Of a DNA stretch of 64,000 bases, positions 40,844 to 53,200 are shown one piece after another. Position 1 is the first letter of the stretch; each line of letters starts with the position of its first letter. The DNA is from Immersiella caudata (taxonomy: Eukaryota > Ascomycota > Sordariomycetes > Sordariales > Lasiosphaeriaceae). The stretch is taken from contig JAULSU010000006.1 of assembly GCA_030512335.1 (NCBI GenBank), positions 620,001-684,000 of the forward strand. Reading direction: 5' to 3'. A program made the translations under genes and the position numbers. The notes under the pieces are model-generated. The model saw nothing but the letters and a program-made list of their open reading frames with translations. It ran no database searches and was not told the DNA's origin.

Positions 40844-43800
40844 GGTTCGGGACTTTGGGAGATCACGATGCCGAGAGAAGCCAAGTGGCGGCCTGAGGGT
40901 AATGAGGTTATTTGACCGTTGCTCCATTCTACGGATAGGAATGGAGTGGATATATGTTGGTTCGGCTAGGGATACCCGGAGTGAGGGTCTGCTTTACGTG
41001 ATGCGAGATGGTCTTCATCTGTTCCAGACTTCCTACTGAACACCATCATTTGTTCCTTCAATATGTGATGGCGGCGCTGGCGTTTCAGGGGGCCATATCA
41101 AATATTTGAGCAAGCACGAAGCCGTAGGTAGTAGAAGAAGCCAATGCCATATCTTTTGACCGCCTGTCAGCAAACACATGACATGTCTGGGCCATGCAAA
41201 TGCAATGCAGCTTATCATCTCCACCGGGCCGTTGTTCTACCGTCTTTTGGCTACTGCGTATCTCCATCCTGGTCTCGCAGATTGACCGATGACTGCGGCT
41301 ACTGCGTGGGAAACAGCCTGTCGGGTCGGCGCCGAGGGGGGTTCCGATATCTTTGATGATACGGTGGCCGCTTACGAGATATTAGTGGAATCTAACGCTG
41401 GTGTTTAGGGGTTGGTCAGACTGAGTTGAGAAGTGACTGTCTTGGAAGGCTGCTGACTCGAGTGAGTCTCAAGGCCTCATCCGACGCATCAGCACATCGG
41501 CAGAGACACCTCCCACTCGGATCTGCGCTTTCCATCCTGGCCTCGTGGATCGTACGTGCTCCACGAGAAGTGTTCGCAGCAAAAGGCCGAGGAGTTCGCG
41601 GCGACTGATGCACGGCAAACGTTGACCGCCTGCGTTGGCCAGGATCCGATGCTCAGTGCCCTTGTCAGTAGGTAATCCGCAAAGCGCGCTTGTCGACGCT
41701 TTGGGCGGTGCGGTTCCATCGTGGCGTCTTCTCACCGCTGTTTGTGGATCGTGACCCTGGGAGGCCGTTGTTGACTTTGGGCTGCTTTGGGTTTGGTGCA
41801 AATTTCGCTGGCGCTGGGCAAAGCGAAATCATTACTTATTTGGTGGGTGGAGAGGGCCCGAGACAGCCTCCGGATTTCATTGAGTCGGTGTCTTGCCAGC
41901 CTCGCCGAGACGAGGCTGGGGTTGCTTGCCAAGAGGTAGGGCGGCAGCGCAGCATTTTGGGGCCCACGGCGAGGAAGTTTTGCTGTGGATTTGGCGGTGA
42001 TGAAGGGAGGGATGTGATGCTGGGGTGATGGTATGGAAGTGGATTGTGGATGTGCTGGGAGGTGTCTTTGGATTCTACGCGCCAGGATGGCGTGAATGGA
42101 AGAAGTGTGTTTGTTGCTGGGTGCTGTGATGATGCAATCAACAGCGGGTATCAATACCAGCTGGCAGACTAGTCCGCTTTCGGACGAGACCCAACATCTG
42201 AGGATGCACAGTGCGTCTTGTCCTCACCTGCCCATGTGCCATAACGCTCTGCTTGTGGGACCTGGGATATCCTCGACAGTCTGATGCATATTGCAAGTCA
42301 CAACGCAGAAATCTAACTGTTCTGACAGATTTTTCGTGAACGAACGGTGACGCTTCGTCGCTGAACACCCAACCTCTCATGGAGTCCCTTGATTTTTTGC
42401 ACTGGTGGTTGGCGCGCGCTGTCAGTTGCTAGCGCAAAAACCCTGGCGCCTGGGGTAAAAGCCCCAACCTCAACGTTACTCCATTAGCTGTTAGTCCGGG
42501 CCTTCGGATGTGGATCGGAGCGTAGCCCAACGTCAAGCAATTTCACAAGTTCCTCTCTAACACTCTCGCGCTCAGCCAAAGTTGCTCATCACCATTCGGC
42601 AATCCGTTATTTCCCTCAAGATAAACTGTCATAGGTCAACGGTCATCTCTAACCCGTGTTTCGAGCGTCAGCGAATCGCCGATCGGTCGCAATCAGAACG
42701 ATTGAAAAAAAATCGCTGGCCGCCTCTTCGCTGGCCGCTGCCCCACGTCCCGATTTCGGTTCGTCGCGGCTAGGTCTGCCCCCTGCTGCATGGATCTCCG
42801 CTCGAGGGGAGCCAGAGGATGACCACCACGTAGCTCGCGCCAGCTTGCACCATCTGCACGGCCAGAAGCCGGGACGGGTGCTCCCACTTTCTCCAGATCG
42901 TATGTACTGTGTAAGTCGTCGAGACCAGTGAAGCAGGCGCACACACGCGTCCGAGGTGTGTAGCTGTACCACGGCCCGCCACGACAGCGTGCGCCAGAAT
43001 TCAGGAACCAGTCGGGACGCCGGACTGGGCAATAAAGGGACCATTGGGGCCCAATGTCATCCCAATTGCTCCCTTGCCGAACCAACCTGGCAAGACTCAT
43101 CGAGGAACAGCTCCAGAGAGCTCGCTGGGAGCTTCGGTCGAGGCAGCTCAACAGGCACGCCGTCCATTTTGTGAGTCGGCCGAGCTGCAAGGAGCACCAG
43201 CTGCTGCCTTTCCATCGACGAATGGGCGCCGAGGGGTGTATCAGGCCGTGGAATCCGTTCAATCAACGACCATCGGTGCTCAGTAACGTGGTGTGTCACA
43301 GCTGCACGGCTTTTTGATGCCGCTTGGCTTTGCCGCTTGACATTTGTCTGCTTCGGGCCAATCTCGCTCACGGTGCCTCGGGCTCCAGCACAGCATCTGC
43401 CCTATGGGATTAGTGCTCTCGCCCCGTTGGCCGTTGGGCCGCCATTCACAATAATCTCTCATGCCCTCTGTTGCATCGCGGGACCTGGCTCGCTGGTGAT
43501 GGCAGCCCACGGCCGCGCAGTCCCCCCGTCCCTCCCGTGCCCTTCGGCGTGCGATTGCTGGCGTGCTATCCAACCCCGTGTCGACGTGGCGCCACTGCAG
43601 CATACGTGTACCAGTGCCCCAGTCCTCGATCCGGTCACTTGAGCTAAAAACGCTGGCCGCATTGAGTCGTTTGGTTGCCGTGGGGTTGGTGATTAGCGTC
43701 GACGGGGGTGAGGTTGCACGGAGCGGGCAAGTGGGATGGATGCTTGCTCGCACTCCACCACCCATGTCTGTCGGTTGCTCTTGCCAAGACGCATTGCTTT

Positions 43801-44264
43801 TGCTCTTTTCTCCAGGGACACCCCTCCTCTGGCCGAGAACCTCTCTCTGCACTCGTAATTCCAGAAATTTGGAGAGACTGCACGTATTTTTCCTATGCCA
43901 TTGCGTCTGGGAGGTTCACCGTGACTTCTTTTTTCCAGTTTTGTTTGTGCTCTGCTGCATCAGCGCGAGAACGAGAACCACGAGACCAGCTATCCGTACC
44001 GTATACCCAATACACCTAATCCGCACACGCTACCTTGCTCCGTCCAACTGTCGACGGCGCGACCAACCACAGGACTGTAACATCCGAAGGGCCTGCGGCA
44101 CACCACGCAGACCACGCAGACCACTGCATACGCTACATTGTCTAGCTATAAGCTGAGCAATATATCCGATCTCGCCTGCCAACCACGGCCGAAGGTCCCA
44201 CCTTTGTTTGGGTAGCCATCTGCAGCCTTCCGAAGACCGAGACCCGGGAACACGATCGCGCTGC
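40844..44264. other. Long gene-free region before the giant gene
   Basis: 3.4 kb with many short frames on both strands but none resembling a family or joining by splice sites. The last 400 bp become C- and T-rich, as in fungal 5' UTRs. It may hold a long promoter and leader for the gene at 44265. Confidence 0.45.
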
Positions 44265-47200
44265 ATGGAGGATAATAAGAACGCCCCTCAGGTCCTAACC
44301 GTCGAGATCCCCTCCGACCAGGCACAGAGCGAGGTCCCACAAGTATGAGCCACCCACGAGATGTTGAACTCTGTCCCTCGCGGACGAGTCCCTTGGCCCA
44401 GGTCCAGTATGCCGACTTTAGTTCTATCCAGGTATCCGAATATGGCCAGGTAAAGTACTTTGAGCCCCCGGTAGACACCGAAGATGAGGCCGAGGCCGCC
44501 GCCAATGGTAAGTGTTGTGCTATTTCATCTGATATATGGGGGCGCATGTGCTGATACAGCGGGACAGGCGACGACGCCGAACCCCAGGAGAAAGCCCCGG
44601 AAGCCCCTCAACCCCCTGCTGAGGCGAAGGAGGCCGAGCCGGAGCCAGTAGAGGAGCCAGAGGAGTGGGCGCCGACAACCAAGGGCAAGAAGGGCAAGAA
44701 GGGCAAGAAGAACGGAAAGGCAAAGGCAGAGTCGGCCGTTGAGCCAGAGCCTACCGCGGAACCTGCACCGGAAGCCGCGCCAGAGGCCGAACTAGAGGAA
44801 TGGGCACCGACAACAAAGGGCAAAAAGGGGAAGAAGGGTAAAAAGGGCAAGAATGGTGCTGCTCCTCCCCTTCCCCCCGCCGAATCAGAGCCTACCCCGG
44901 AGCCGGCCGCTGAGCCGGCCGCTGAGGTTGCTCTCGAACCTGCACTGGAACTTGCTGCAGAACCTACTGCGGAACCGGAAGCCCCCAAAGCTGAGGCGGA
45001 GGCTGAAGTCCCAGCTGAGACGGAGGCTAAAGTCCCAGCTGAGGCTGAGACTAAGGAAGAGGAGGTTGACGAATGGTCGACATCGGCTAAAGGAAAGAAG
45101 GGCAAGAAGAACAAGAATAAGAAGGAAGAAAAGAAGGAAGAGAAGAAGAAGGGCAAGAAAGACAAATCATCCAAGTCACCATCTAAAGCCAGCGGTTCCG
45201 ATGAGCCCAAATCTCCTGTCACCGTAGCGGTCGACGGTACGAACGACGAGGAGGTTAAGCCCTCCGAGATAGCCCCTGAAGCTGCCACCCAAGATGAGCC
45301 GTCCAAGACTGAGGACGCCGCGGCGCCGGAGCCAGTAACCGAGAAGGAGGCTGAGGCTGTTGTGCCAGAGACAGCAGCCCCCGAGCCTGCGGAGGCGGAA
45401 GCGAAAACAGAGGCATTAGCCGCCGAGACTGCATCCGTTGAAGCCAACGAGGTCCCTGTTGACAAGAGCGTCAAGCCGGAGGCAACTGAGGCCGCTTCTG
45501 CTGCTGAAACAATAGTCGAGGAGGCCCCGAAAGAGACGGATCCAACTCCTGCTGAAGAGCCTGAGAGCGCCGCAACAGAAGAGACAACCCCTGCCCCCGA
45601 CGCGGCAGCTGAGCCAGCCCCTGAGCCCGTTGCGGAGGCCGCACCCGCGCCGGAACTTACTCCCGAAGCCGAGGCCACGGCAGCTGCCCCTGAGGTTGTT
45701 GAGGAGCAAGCACCAACACCAGCGCCCGCCACTGAGGTAGAGTCTACGGCCAAGATTGATGCTCCTGAGCCTGCCACCACCGACCCCGAATCTGTGAAGG
45801 AAGAGGAGAAGGCTGCCGTCCCAGAGGCCGACACCACTGAGGCGGAGAAGGAGGTGACCACAAAGCCTGAGGAGCTTGTTGCTGTTGACGCCGAGACTGC
45901 GAAGGAGCCGGAGACTGCACCTGCCGCGGTCGAAGTTGTGGCTGAGGAGACTGCTACCGCTCAACCCGCTGCTGATGAGGCCAAGGCCGCCGAGCCCGAA
46001 GTCGCTGAAGCAAATGTGGAGGTGGCTGAACCCGCCGCTGTTGAGGCTGAGGCAGACGAAACGAAGACTCCAGAGCCAGCTGCAGAGGAGACTAAGACAG
46101 AGGAGACCAAGGCTGGTGTTGAAGTTGCTCCTGCTGAGGAGCCCACCCCTACTCATGTCGAAGAACCCACACCCGCTTCGGCGGAGACTACAGCCGCCAC
46201 CACAGAAGGTGCTGCCCCGGTCGAAACACCCAAGGCTGCTGAACCAGAGCTGGAACCCAGGGCCACCGCTGAGGACAGCAAGGAGGAGGCTGTAGTTGAG
46301 GCTGTTCCCGCGAAGGAGGTGGAAGTCGACGCTGCTCCCGACGCTTGTTCTGATACTCCTGTTGATGCTGCCGCTGAGACTTCCACTGAGACTGCTCCGG
46401 CTGCGGCCAACCCCGTAGAAACAGCTACCAGTGAGACCGCCCCAGTCGAGACCGCTGCTGTTGAGTTGCCTGCCGCTGAAACCCCGGTTGCCGAGACTGT
46501 TGCCCCCGCTGAGGAGGCGAAGGCCGAGACTGCGACCAAGGAAGCCATTGAGCCAGAGACCGAAATTCCTGCTGCTGCTCCCGTAGGGGCCGAAACCCAA
46601 CCCGCTGCCAGTGAGCCCGCCTCGGAGGAGAAGGCCGCCGACCCTGAGCCGACCCCTGAGCCGACCCCTGAGCGCGTGGAGCCGGCCGCCCCATCTGCAG
46701 ATGCCGAAGTTGAGACGGAAACAGCGGCGAAGGACGACGTGCCCAAGCCTGAGACTGCTGCTCTTGCTGCCGCCCCGGAGACAACTGAAGCCCCTGCGGT
46801 TACCGAAGAGCCAGTCGCGACGGATTCAAAGGAAGAAGACAAGCCCGCTCCTGTAGAGGCTACCACTACGGCAGCGGAGGCGCCCGTCTTAGACCAAATT
46901 CCTGCCGGTGAGGCCAAGGTCGAGGAGGCAGCTGCTCCGAAGGCTGAGGAGACTCCCGAGGCAGTCGTTGAGGTGGCGTCTGCCAAGGTTGAGGAGGTCA
47001 CTGATGCCGCTCCTGAGGTTGTTGAGGCAGCCCCGTCTGTCGAGAAGCCATTGGAAGAGCCCGAGAGCGAGTCGGTGGAACAGGCTAAGGCAGAGCCTGC
47101 CCAGCAAATGGAGACACCCACCACTGCCGAGCCCGCTGCGGAGACACCAGCTCCTGAAGTCGTCGAAGCACCCACAGCTGCGGATTCCCAGCCTGAGCCC

Positions 47201-50200
47201 GAGCCCGTCAAGGCTGAAGAGGAACCTGCTCCTGCTGCCGCTGCTGAGGCTGTCGTTGTCGAAGATGCTCCTGTGTCTGAGGTAAAGCCCAACTCTCCCT
47301 CTAAGAAGGTTCGCTTTTCTGACGCTCACGAGGTAATCGAGGGTGGTCTAACTCGCGACTCTGATGTTCATGAGGGAAAGTCAGAGGATGTCGAAGAGGA
47401 GAAGCCTGCTGAGCCTGTCGAGACAACGCCCGAGCCCGCGGCAGCTGAGGCTGCTCCCGAAGACGAGGCCAAGGCAGCCGAATCAGTGGTTGAGAGCGCT
47501 CCCGCCTCTGCGCTCGAGCCTTCTTCCGAAACCGTCTCAGAGCCCGCTGCCGAAACTGCACCTGAGCCGGTTGTCGAAGCTGTGCCTGAAAAGGCACCCG
47601 AGCCTGCTGCTGAACCTGCTGCTGAGGCCGCACCCGAGCCGGCCCCCGAGCCGGTGGCTGATGATTCTCCCGAGGCCGTCGCCGATGACGCCGCTGTTGT
47701 GACTGCTGAGGCTACTCCCGAGCCAGCAGCTGAGGCTGTCCCTGAGCCCACAGTTGAAGCTGCAACCGAGCCTGTCGTGGAGGCCCCAACAGCCCAAGAA
47801 GAGGCCCCAGCTGCGGCTGAATCCGCGCCCGGCGAGTCCGCTGTTCAAGATGCTGGGGAAACCAAGGCGGCGGAACCAGCCCAGGAGCCCGAGAACGTCG
47901 AAGAGACGGTCAAGGAGACCGCACCCGTCGAACCGGTGGTGGCTGGGGCCAATGCAGAGGAAACGACAAGTGTTGCCGATGAGGTTTCCGAAGTCAAGGC
48001 AGAGGAAGCCGCGCCCGCACCAGCCGAAGCCGAGACCGAGGCCACCCCAACTGTAGTAGAGGAGACATCAGCCCCGGCACCCGCGGCAGAGACTGAAGCA
48101 GGCAAGCCAACCGAACTTGCGGCTGAAGAAGCCAAGCCTGAGGAAGCCACTCCTGTTGCAGATGAGCCGAAGGAAGAACCTGCTGCCGCTGTCAAAGAGC
48201 CCGCCACTGAGCCCGCCACTGAGCCTGCTGCTGAGGCGGTCGTCAACCCAGCTCCGGAGCCTATCGTGGAGGCCACTCCCAAAGCTGTTGTCAAGGAGAA
48301 ACCTGAGCCTGCTGCCGCTGCCGAAGAGCCCGCTGCCGAACCTACTGAGTCCGCCACTAAGGAACTTCCTATCGCTGAGGAGCCTGCTGTTATCGAGGCC
48401 GCGGCTGTTGAGAAGGTTGCTGTTCCCGAGAAGCAGGAAGAGGCAGCAGAGCCTGCTGTCATTGAAGAGCCCAAAGAAACCGCTCCCGTTGAGACATCCA
48501 AAGAAGTCGTCGAAGAGAAGGTTCAGGAGGAGCCTGCTGCTGATGATCCTGTTCAAGTTGTTGCTGAGAAGAAGGTCGAGGAGGCGACACCAGCTGCTAC
48601 TGTCGAAGAAGCCAAGGCTTCTCCCGAGGAAGCAGAGGAGGCCAAAGACACGGTTGGCCCGATCGCGAGTGAGGAAAAGAAGGCTGCAGAGAAAGCTACA
48701 GGTGAGGACCCCGCGTTACTTGATACCCCCGGAGCGAAGAAGGAGGAGGCTGTGGTTGAGAAGACCGCGGAATGCATTTCTAAGCCAACCGATTCGGATG
48801 TGGACTTGCAAAACCGGGAATTGCCTGCCCCGGTTCTGGCTTCGACAAATGATACCCCAAATGATACCCCGGAACACGTTGATGTTCCTGTAATTACGGA
48901 CGATAAAGCACATAATGATGAGGCGACGGAGGTCGAACTGGAGAAGACTACTCCGGTTGAGGAGATCGCCGAAAAGCACGAAGAAGTCACGCCAGCCGTT
49001 GATACTGCCGACGTGAACGTTGTTAATGAAGAGCCTGCGCAAGCAGCACCCGGAGGTATTCACCGCAGTTCTTTCATACCACTGCACTCCGGGGTTCACC
49101 TTTTACTAACTTGGCTGGCAGAAACCGAGCCCAGTCCGGTAGCTGCCAAAGAACTAAAGGCAGCCGATGCTGAGGAACCAAAGACGGAGCCTGCGTCCGA
49201 GGCGGTTACCGAGGCAGTTTCAGTTGAAGAAGTTGCCTCTGGGCCAGCTGAAGAGCCTACCAAGGTTCCCGCTGAAGAGGCCGCAGAGGTTTCCCAGGTG
49301 GTTGATGAAGTTGCAGCTGAAGACGAGGGTGAGTACTTTGCATTCAACAGTGGGATCAAGCTCATGACTAACGAAGCCATAGCTTTGGCCGTTGAAGAAG
49401 CTGCTGCTCCGTCGGAGACGGTGACAGGCGCTGCACCAGTGGCAACCGAGCCACTTCCCGAGGCAAAGCCAGCGGTCGAGGAGGAAGTCGTCTCTCCGAC
49501 TGTGGCGGCTGCCGAGGAAACACCCAAGGCTGAGGCGGAGTCGGTCACCGAGACTGCGGTTGCGGTTGAAGAGAAGGACGCAGTCGAGCCAGCAGCAACC
49601 AGCAAATCTTCTGTTACTGCTCAGGAGACTGCTGTCCCCCAAGAACCTCTTGAGCCTGAGCAACAAACAACCGCTGCTCAACCTGAGGAATCGGTCAAGT
49701 CCCCGGAACTGACTCTCTTGGACGACACACCAGAGACCGCTGCGCCTAAGGAGGTGACCCCGGAGGCTGAAGCCCCTGTCACTGCCGAAGCCAGCGTAGC
49801 CGAGAAGCCTCAGGAAGATGAATCGGCAGCGGACAAAGAGATTCCTCAGCCTGCCGCGCCTGTCGAGCCGGATACCAAACCCGAAATCGTTGAAGTAAAG
49901 ACAGAAGAGCAACATGCTGCTCTGGTTGAGGCCGACATTGCCCAAACCCGCAGTGAGACGGCCTCTGACAAGCTGCCTGCTGCGGTGGAAGCCCCCATCG
50001 TCGCAGACGATATCCCTGCCTATGTGGCTTCAGACGGGGCTCCCGTCGAAAGTTCGCAGGAAGCCATTCTTACTGAAGACAAAGTCACCGAGGAAACTCC
50101 CGCCCCCGCCGAGCCAACTGTCGTTGAGCCCGAGGAAGTGGAGGCACCTGTCGTCGAAGCTCCGGAGGTCAAGGCGACTGACGCATCAATTCAAGCCAGG

Positions 50201-53200
50201 GCCGAGGAGCCTACATCGGAGATCGAGACGCCTACGGCTGCACCTGTGTCCGATGTTCTCGAGCGGACTTCTGAAGAAAAGTCCGAAGCCGCCCAGGCCC
50301 TTGAGGAGCCTAGTCTCCCAGCCGTGGCCACTGAAGCCCCTCTTTTCGTTGTCACCGAGCCCAGCTTTGAAGTACCATCTGACAATCTGGCCGAAGTCGA
50401 GTCGACTGCGAAGGAGGTGCCCGTCGAGGAACCCGTCTCAAAAGAAGAGAAGCAAGCAGACCCCGAGAAGATCGACTCGGCCGAACCAGCAAGCGAGACC
50501 GCTCTAGCCGTTACCGAAGCTGCGACGATTGTTGAACCGGAAGCGATCGCCGATGAGCCCGTCGCGGTGAAGACACTCGCTGAAGACCCGGTCGAAGTCG
50601 CGTCTGCTGAGGCTCCACCTGAGGCGAAGACATCAGAGGATGCTCCTGTCGCAACGGAGATTCCTGTGGAGGAGGGCGCTTCTGACAAGCCCTCTCCGCC
50701 GGAACCCGTTGAAAGCAAGGAGGTCAACCTTCCTGTTGATGCTGCAGCACCCACTCCTGAGCCTGTTACCAAGGATGCTGTTGCCGAAGATGTCGTTGTC
50801 GCGGAGACTGCCACCTCCGAAATCGCTCGTGATCTGCCTGCAGAGGAAACCTCGGTGATCAATGACAATATCGCCGAAGAGCTCGCGGCGCAAGATGCGG
50901 CCGACCCCGTAGCTGAGGCCATCCCTGCCGCCGAGCTTGCTGCTCCTGAAACCAGTTCCAAGGAGGTGGTGCCCGAAACTCAGTCAGCCAAAGAGGACAT
51001 CGTCACAGAGCCCGCTACTGAGGCTGCCATCGAGTCTACAGCTGGACCCGCCTCCGAGCCTGCTCTCGAGCTCACTCCAGAGCCCGCCTCTGAACCCACG
51101 GTTGATGGTACAAAGGCTACGACGGAGCAAGTCCCTGAGACCACCGCCGAGGCCACCCTTGCACCTGCAGTCGAGGCTGCTGCCGAGCCTATTGTCGAAG
51201 AGGCTACTCCCGTAGCCGAGGAAGAGGTTTCCGACAAGCCTGCTGCTGAGGCCACCGCAATTGAAGAAGTTCCTTCCAAATCTGCCGTCGAAGAGGCCAT
51301 CTCTGTCCCCGAGCAAGCTACCGCTTCTGAAAAGGCTCCAGTCGATGAGGATGTCGCCAAGGTTGTGGAGCCTGCCACAGTCGCCGACGAGGTTGTTCCG
51401 GAGGCAATCGCCGAGGATGTCACGCCCACACTCGCTGCGGACGTCATTTCTCCCGAGCCCATTGCGAAGGAACTCGTGCCGGGGTCTGCCACAGAACAGG
51501 AGGTTGCTGCAGAACCCGAGCACAAGGTTGATGTTGTCCCCCCTGCCGCCGATGAGTCTCTTCCCAAAGTTGTCTCCCAAGAGCCTGAGGCGGCCGTCTC
51601 TGAGAAGCCCTTCGCCGAGATTGCTCCTCTTGTTTTCGAGGAGAACGTCACTTCGGCGGCGGTGGTGGATGAGCCTGCCCCCACGCTGGCGGCTGAGGGT
51701 GATGCGGCTGTCGCTGAGGAAGTCGGTTCCGAAGACTCCGTTCCTGTTACTGTGGAGACAGCCCCAGAGCTTGTTGTTGAGACGCCTGTCGCCGAGGAGC
51801 CCACCATAGCCACCGAGAATCCTGAGGCAGCTGATATGCCCGAGGAAGTTACAACTGAACCGATCGTTGGGGAGGCCGTGGCCGTACCCAAGGAACCCGT
51901 CACAGACAAGGCAACTCTTGGGGTGCCCACCCCTGCACCCGAGGAGGCTGCTCCCAAAGCCATCACTGATACCCCCGCCGCTACGCCTGCGCAGGCAGTC
52001 GAAGACGAGGTTACGGCCCTTCCTGCACAAGAGACTGTCACAGAGCCCCCTGCCGAGCCCCCTGTCCCACAGGCTATTGTTGAGGAGGTCGTGACACCGG
52101 CGCCAACGATCGATGAGGTTCCTTCTGCCGAGGCCCTGATTCCAGAGGAACCTGTCGCTCCGCAAGAGCAGGCTGTTTCTGAGGTCCCCGCTCTTGAGGC
52201 CAGCGTTGCCGTCCCTGAGGATGTAGTCACCAAGGATGCTGCCCCGGAGGAGCCTGTCCCTGAGCAGCTTGTGACGGCCGAGCCAGAAGCTGAGGAGACT
52301 CCTGTGGTAGCGCCCACTTCTGATGAGCCTACTCCCGAGGTCAAGGAAGTCACTTCCGAAGCTGCCAATCCCGAGCCATCGCCCCCAGTCGCTGAAGAAG
52401 CTGTTGCTGAGGACCCCATTGCAACAGAGCCTGCCGCCAAGGGGGTCGCTGTAGCAGAACCCACCCCAGAGGAGCCGGTTCCCGAGGCTAAGGAGCTTGC
52501 TACCGAAGCCGCCATCCCTGAGCCAGCTCTTCCAGTTACTGAAGAGGCTGTCGCTGAGGAGCCCGTCGCCACGGAGTCAGCTGCCAAGGACATTACAGTG
52601 CCCGAGCTGGTGGTCGAAGAGCCCGCCACTCCTGAGACTACAGTCCAGGATTCCGTCACTGAAGCTCCTGCCATTGCTACCGAGCAAGTGGTGGACGAGG
52701 CAGCTGCCCCCGAAGTAACAGCCCCTGTTGTTGATGAGACTGTTACTGGAACTATCTCCGAGGAGACCCCATCTCATCTCAAGGAGCCTGCCATTGAGGA
52801 GGCTGCTGCAGAGCAGGTTGCGACTCCCGAGCCCGCTCCTCAGGAAACTGCGTCCACGGAAACTGTCTCCGAGCCTGTCGAGGCTCCTTCTTCTGCGGGG
52901 GTTGTTCCCGAAGCTGTTTTCGAGGAGACAGTGGCTGTGTCTGAGGCTGTCGAAAAGACCATTGCCGATACCCCTCAAGTTACTTCTGATGAGCCTGTTG
53001 TCGAAGAAACCGCGGAGGTATCCAAGGGGGCTCCTGCTGCTTCCCAAGACACTCTTCCTGAAGAGATCGTCGCAAAAGAGCCTGCCACCGCGCCTGAGGA
53101 GGTTGCCGACAAGGCCGCTGCTGACGCTGTTGAAGCAGCTCCTGAGCAGACCGTTGATGCTGCAGAGGCGTCCAAGGAAGTTCCTATTGCTCCCCAGGAG

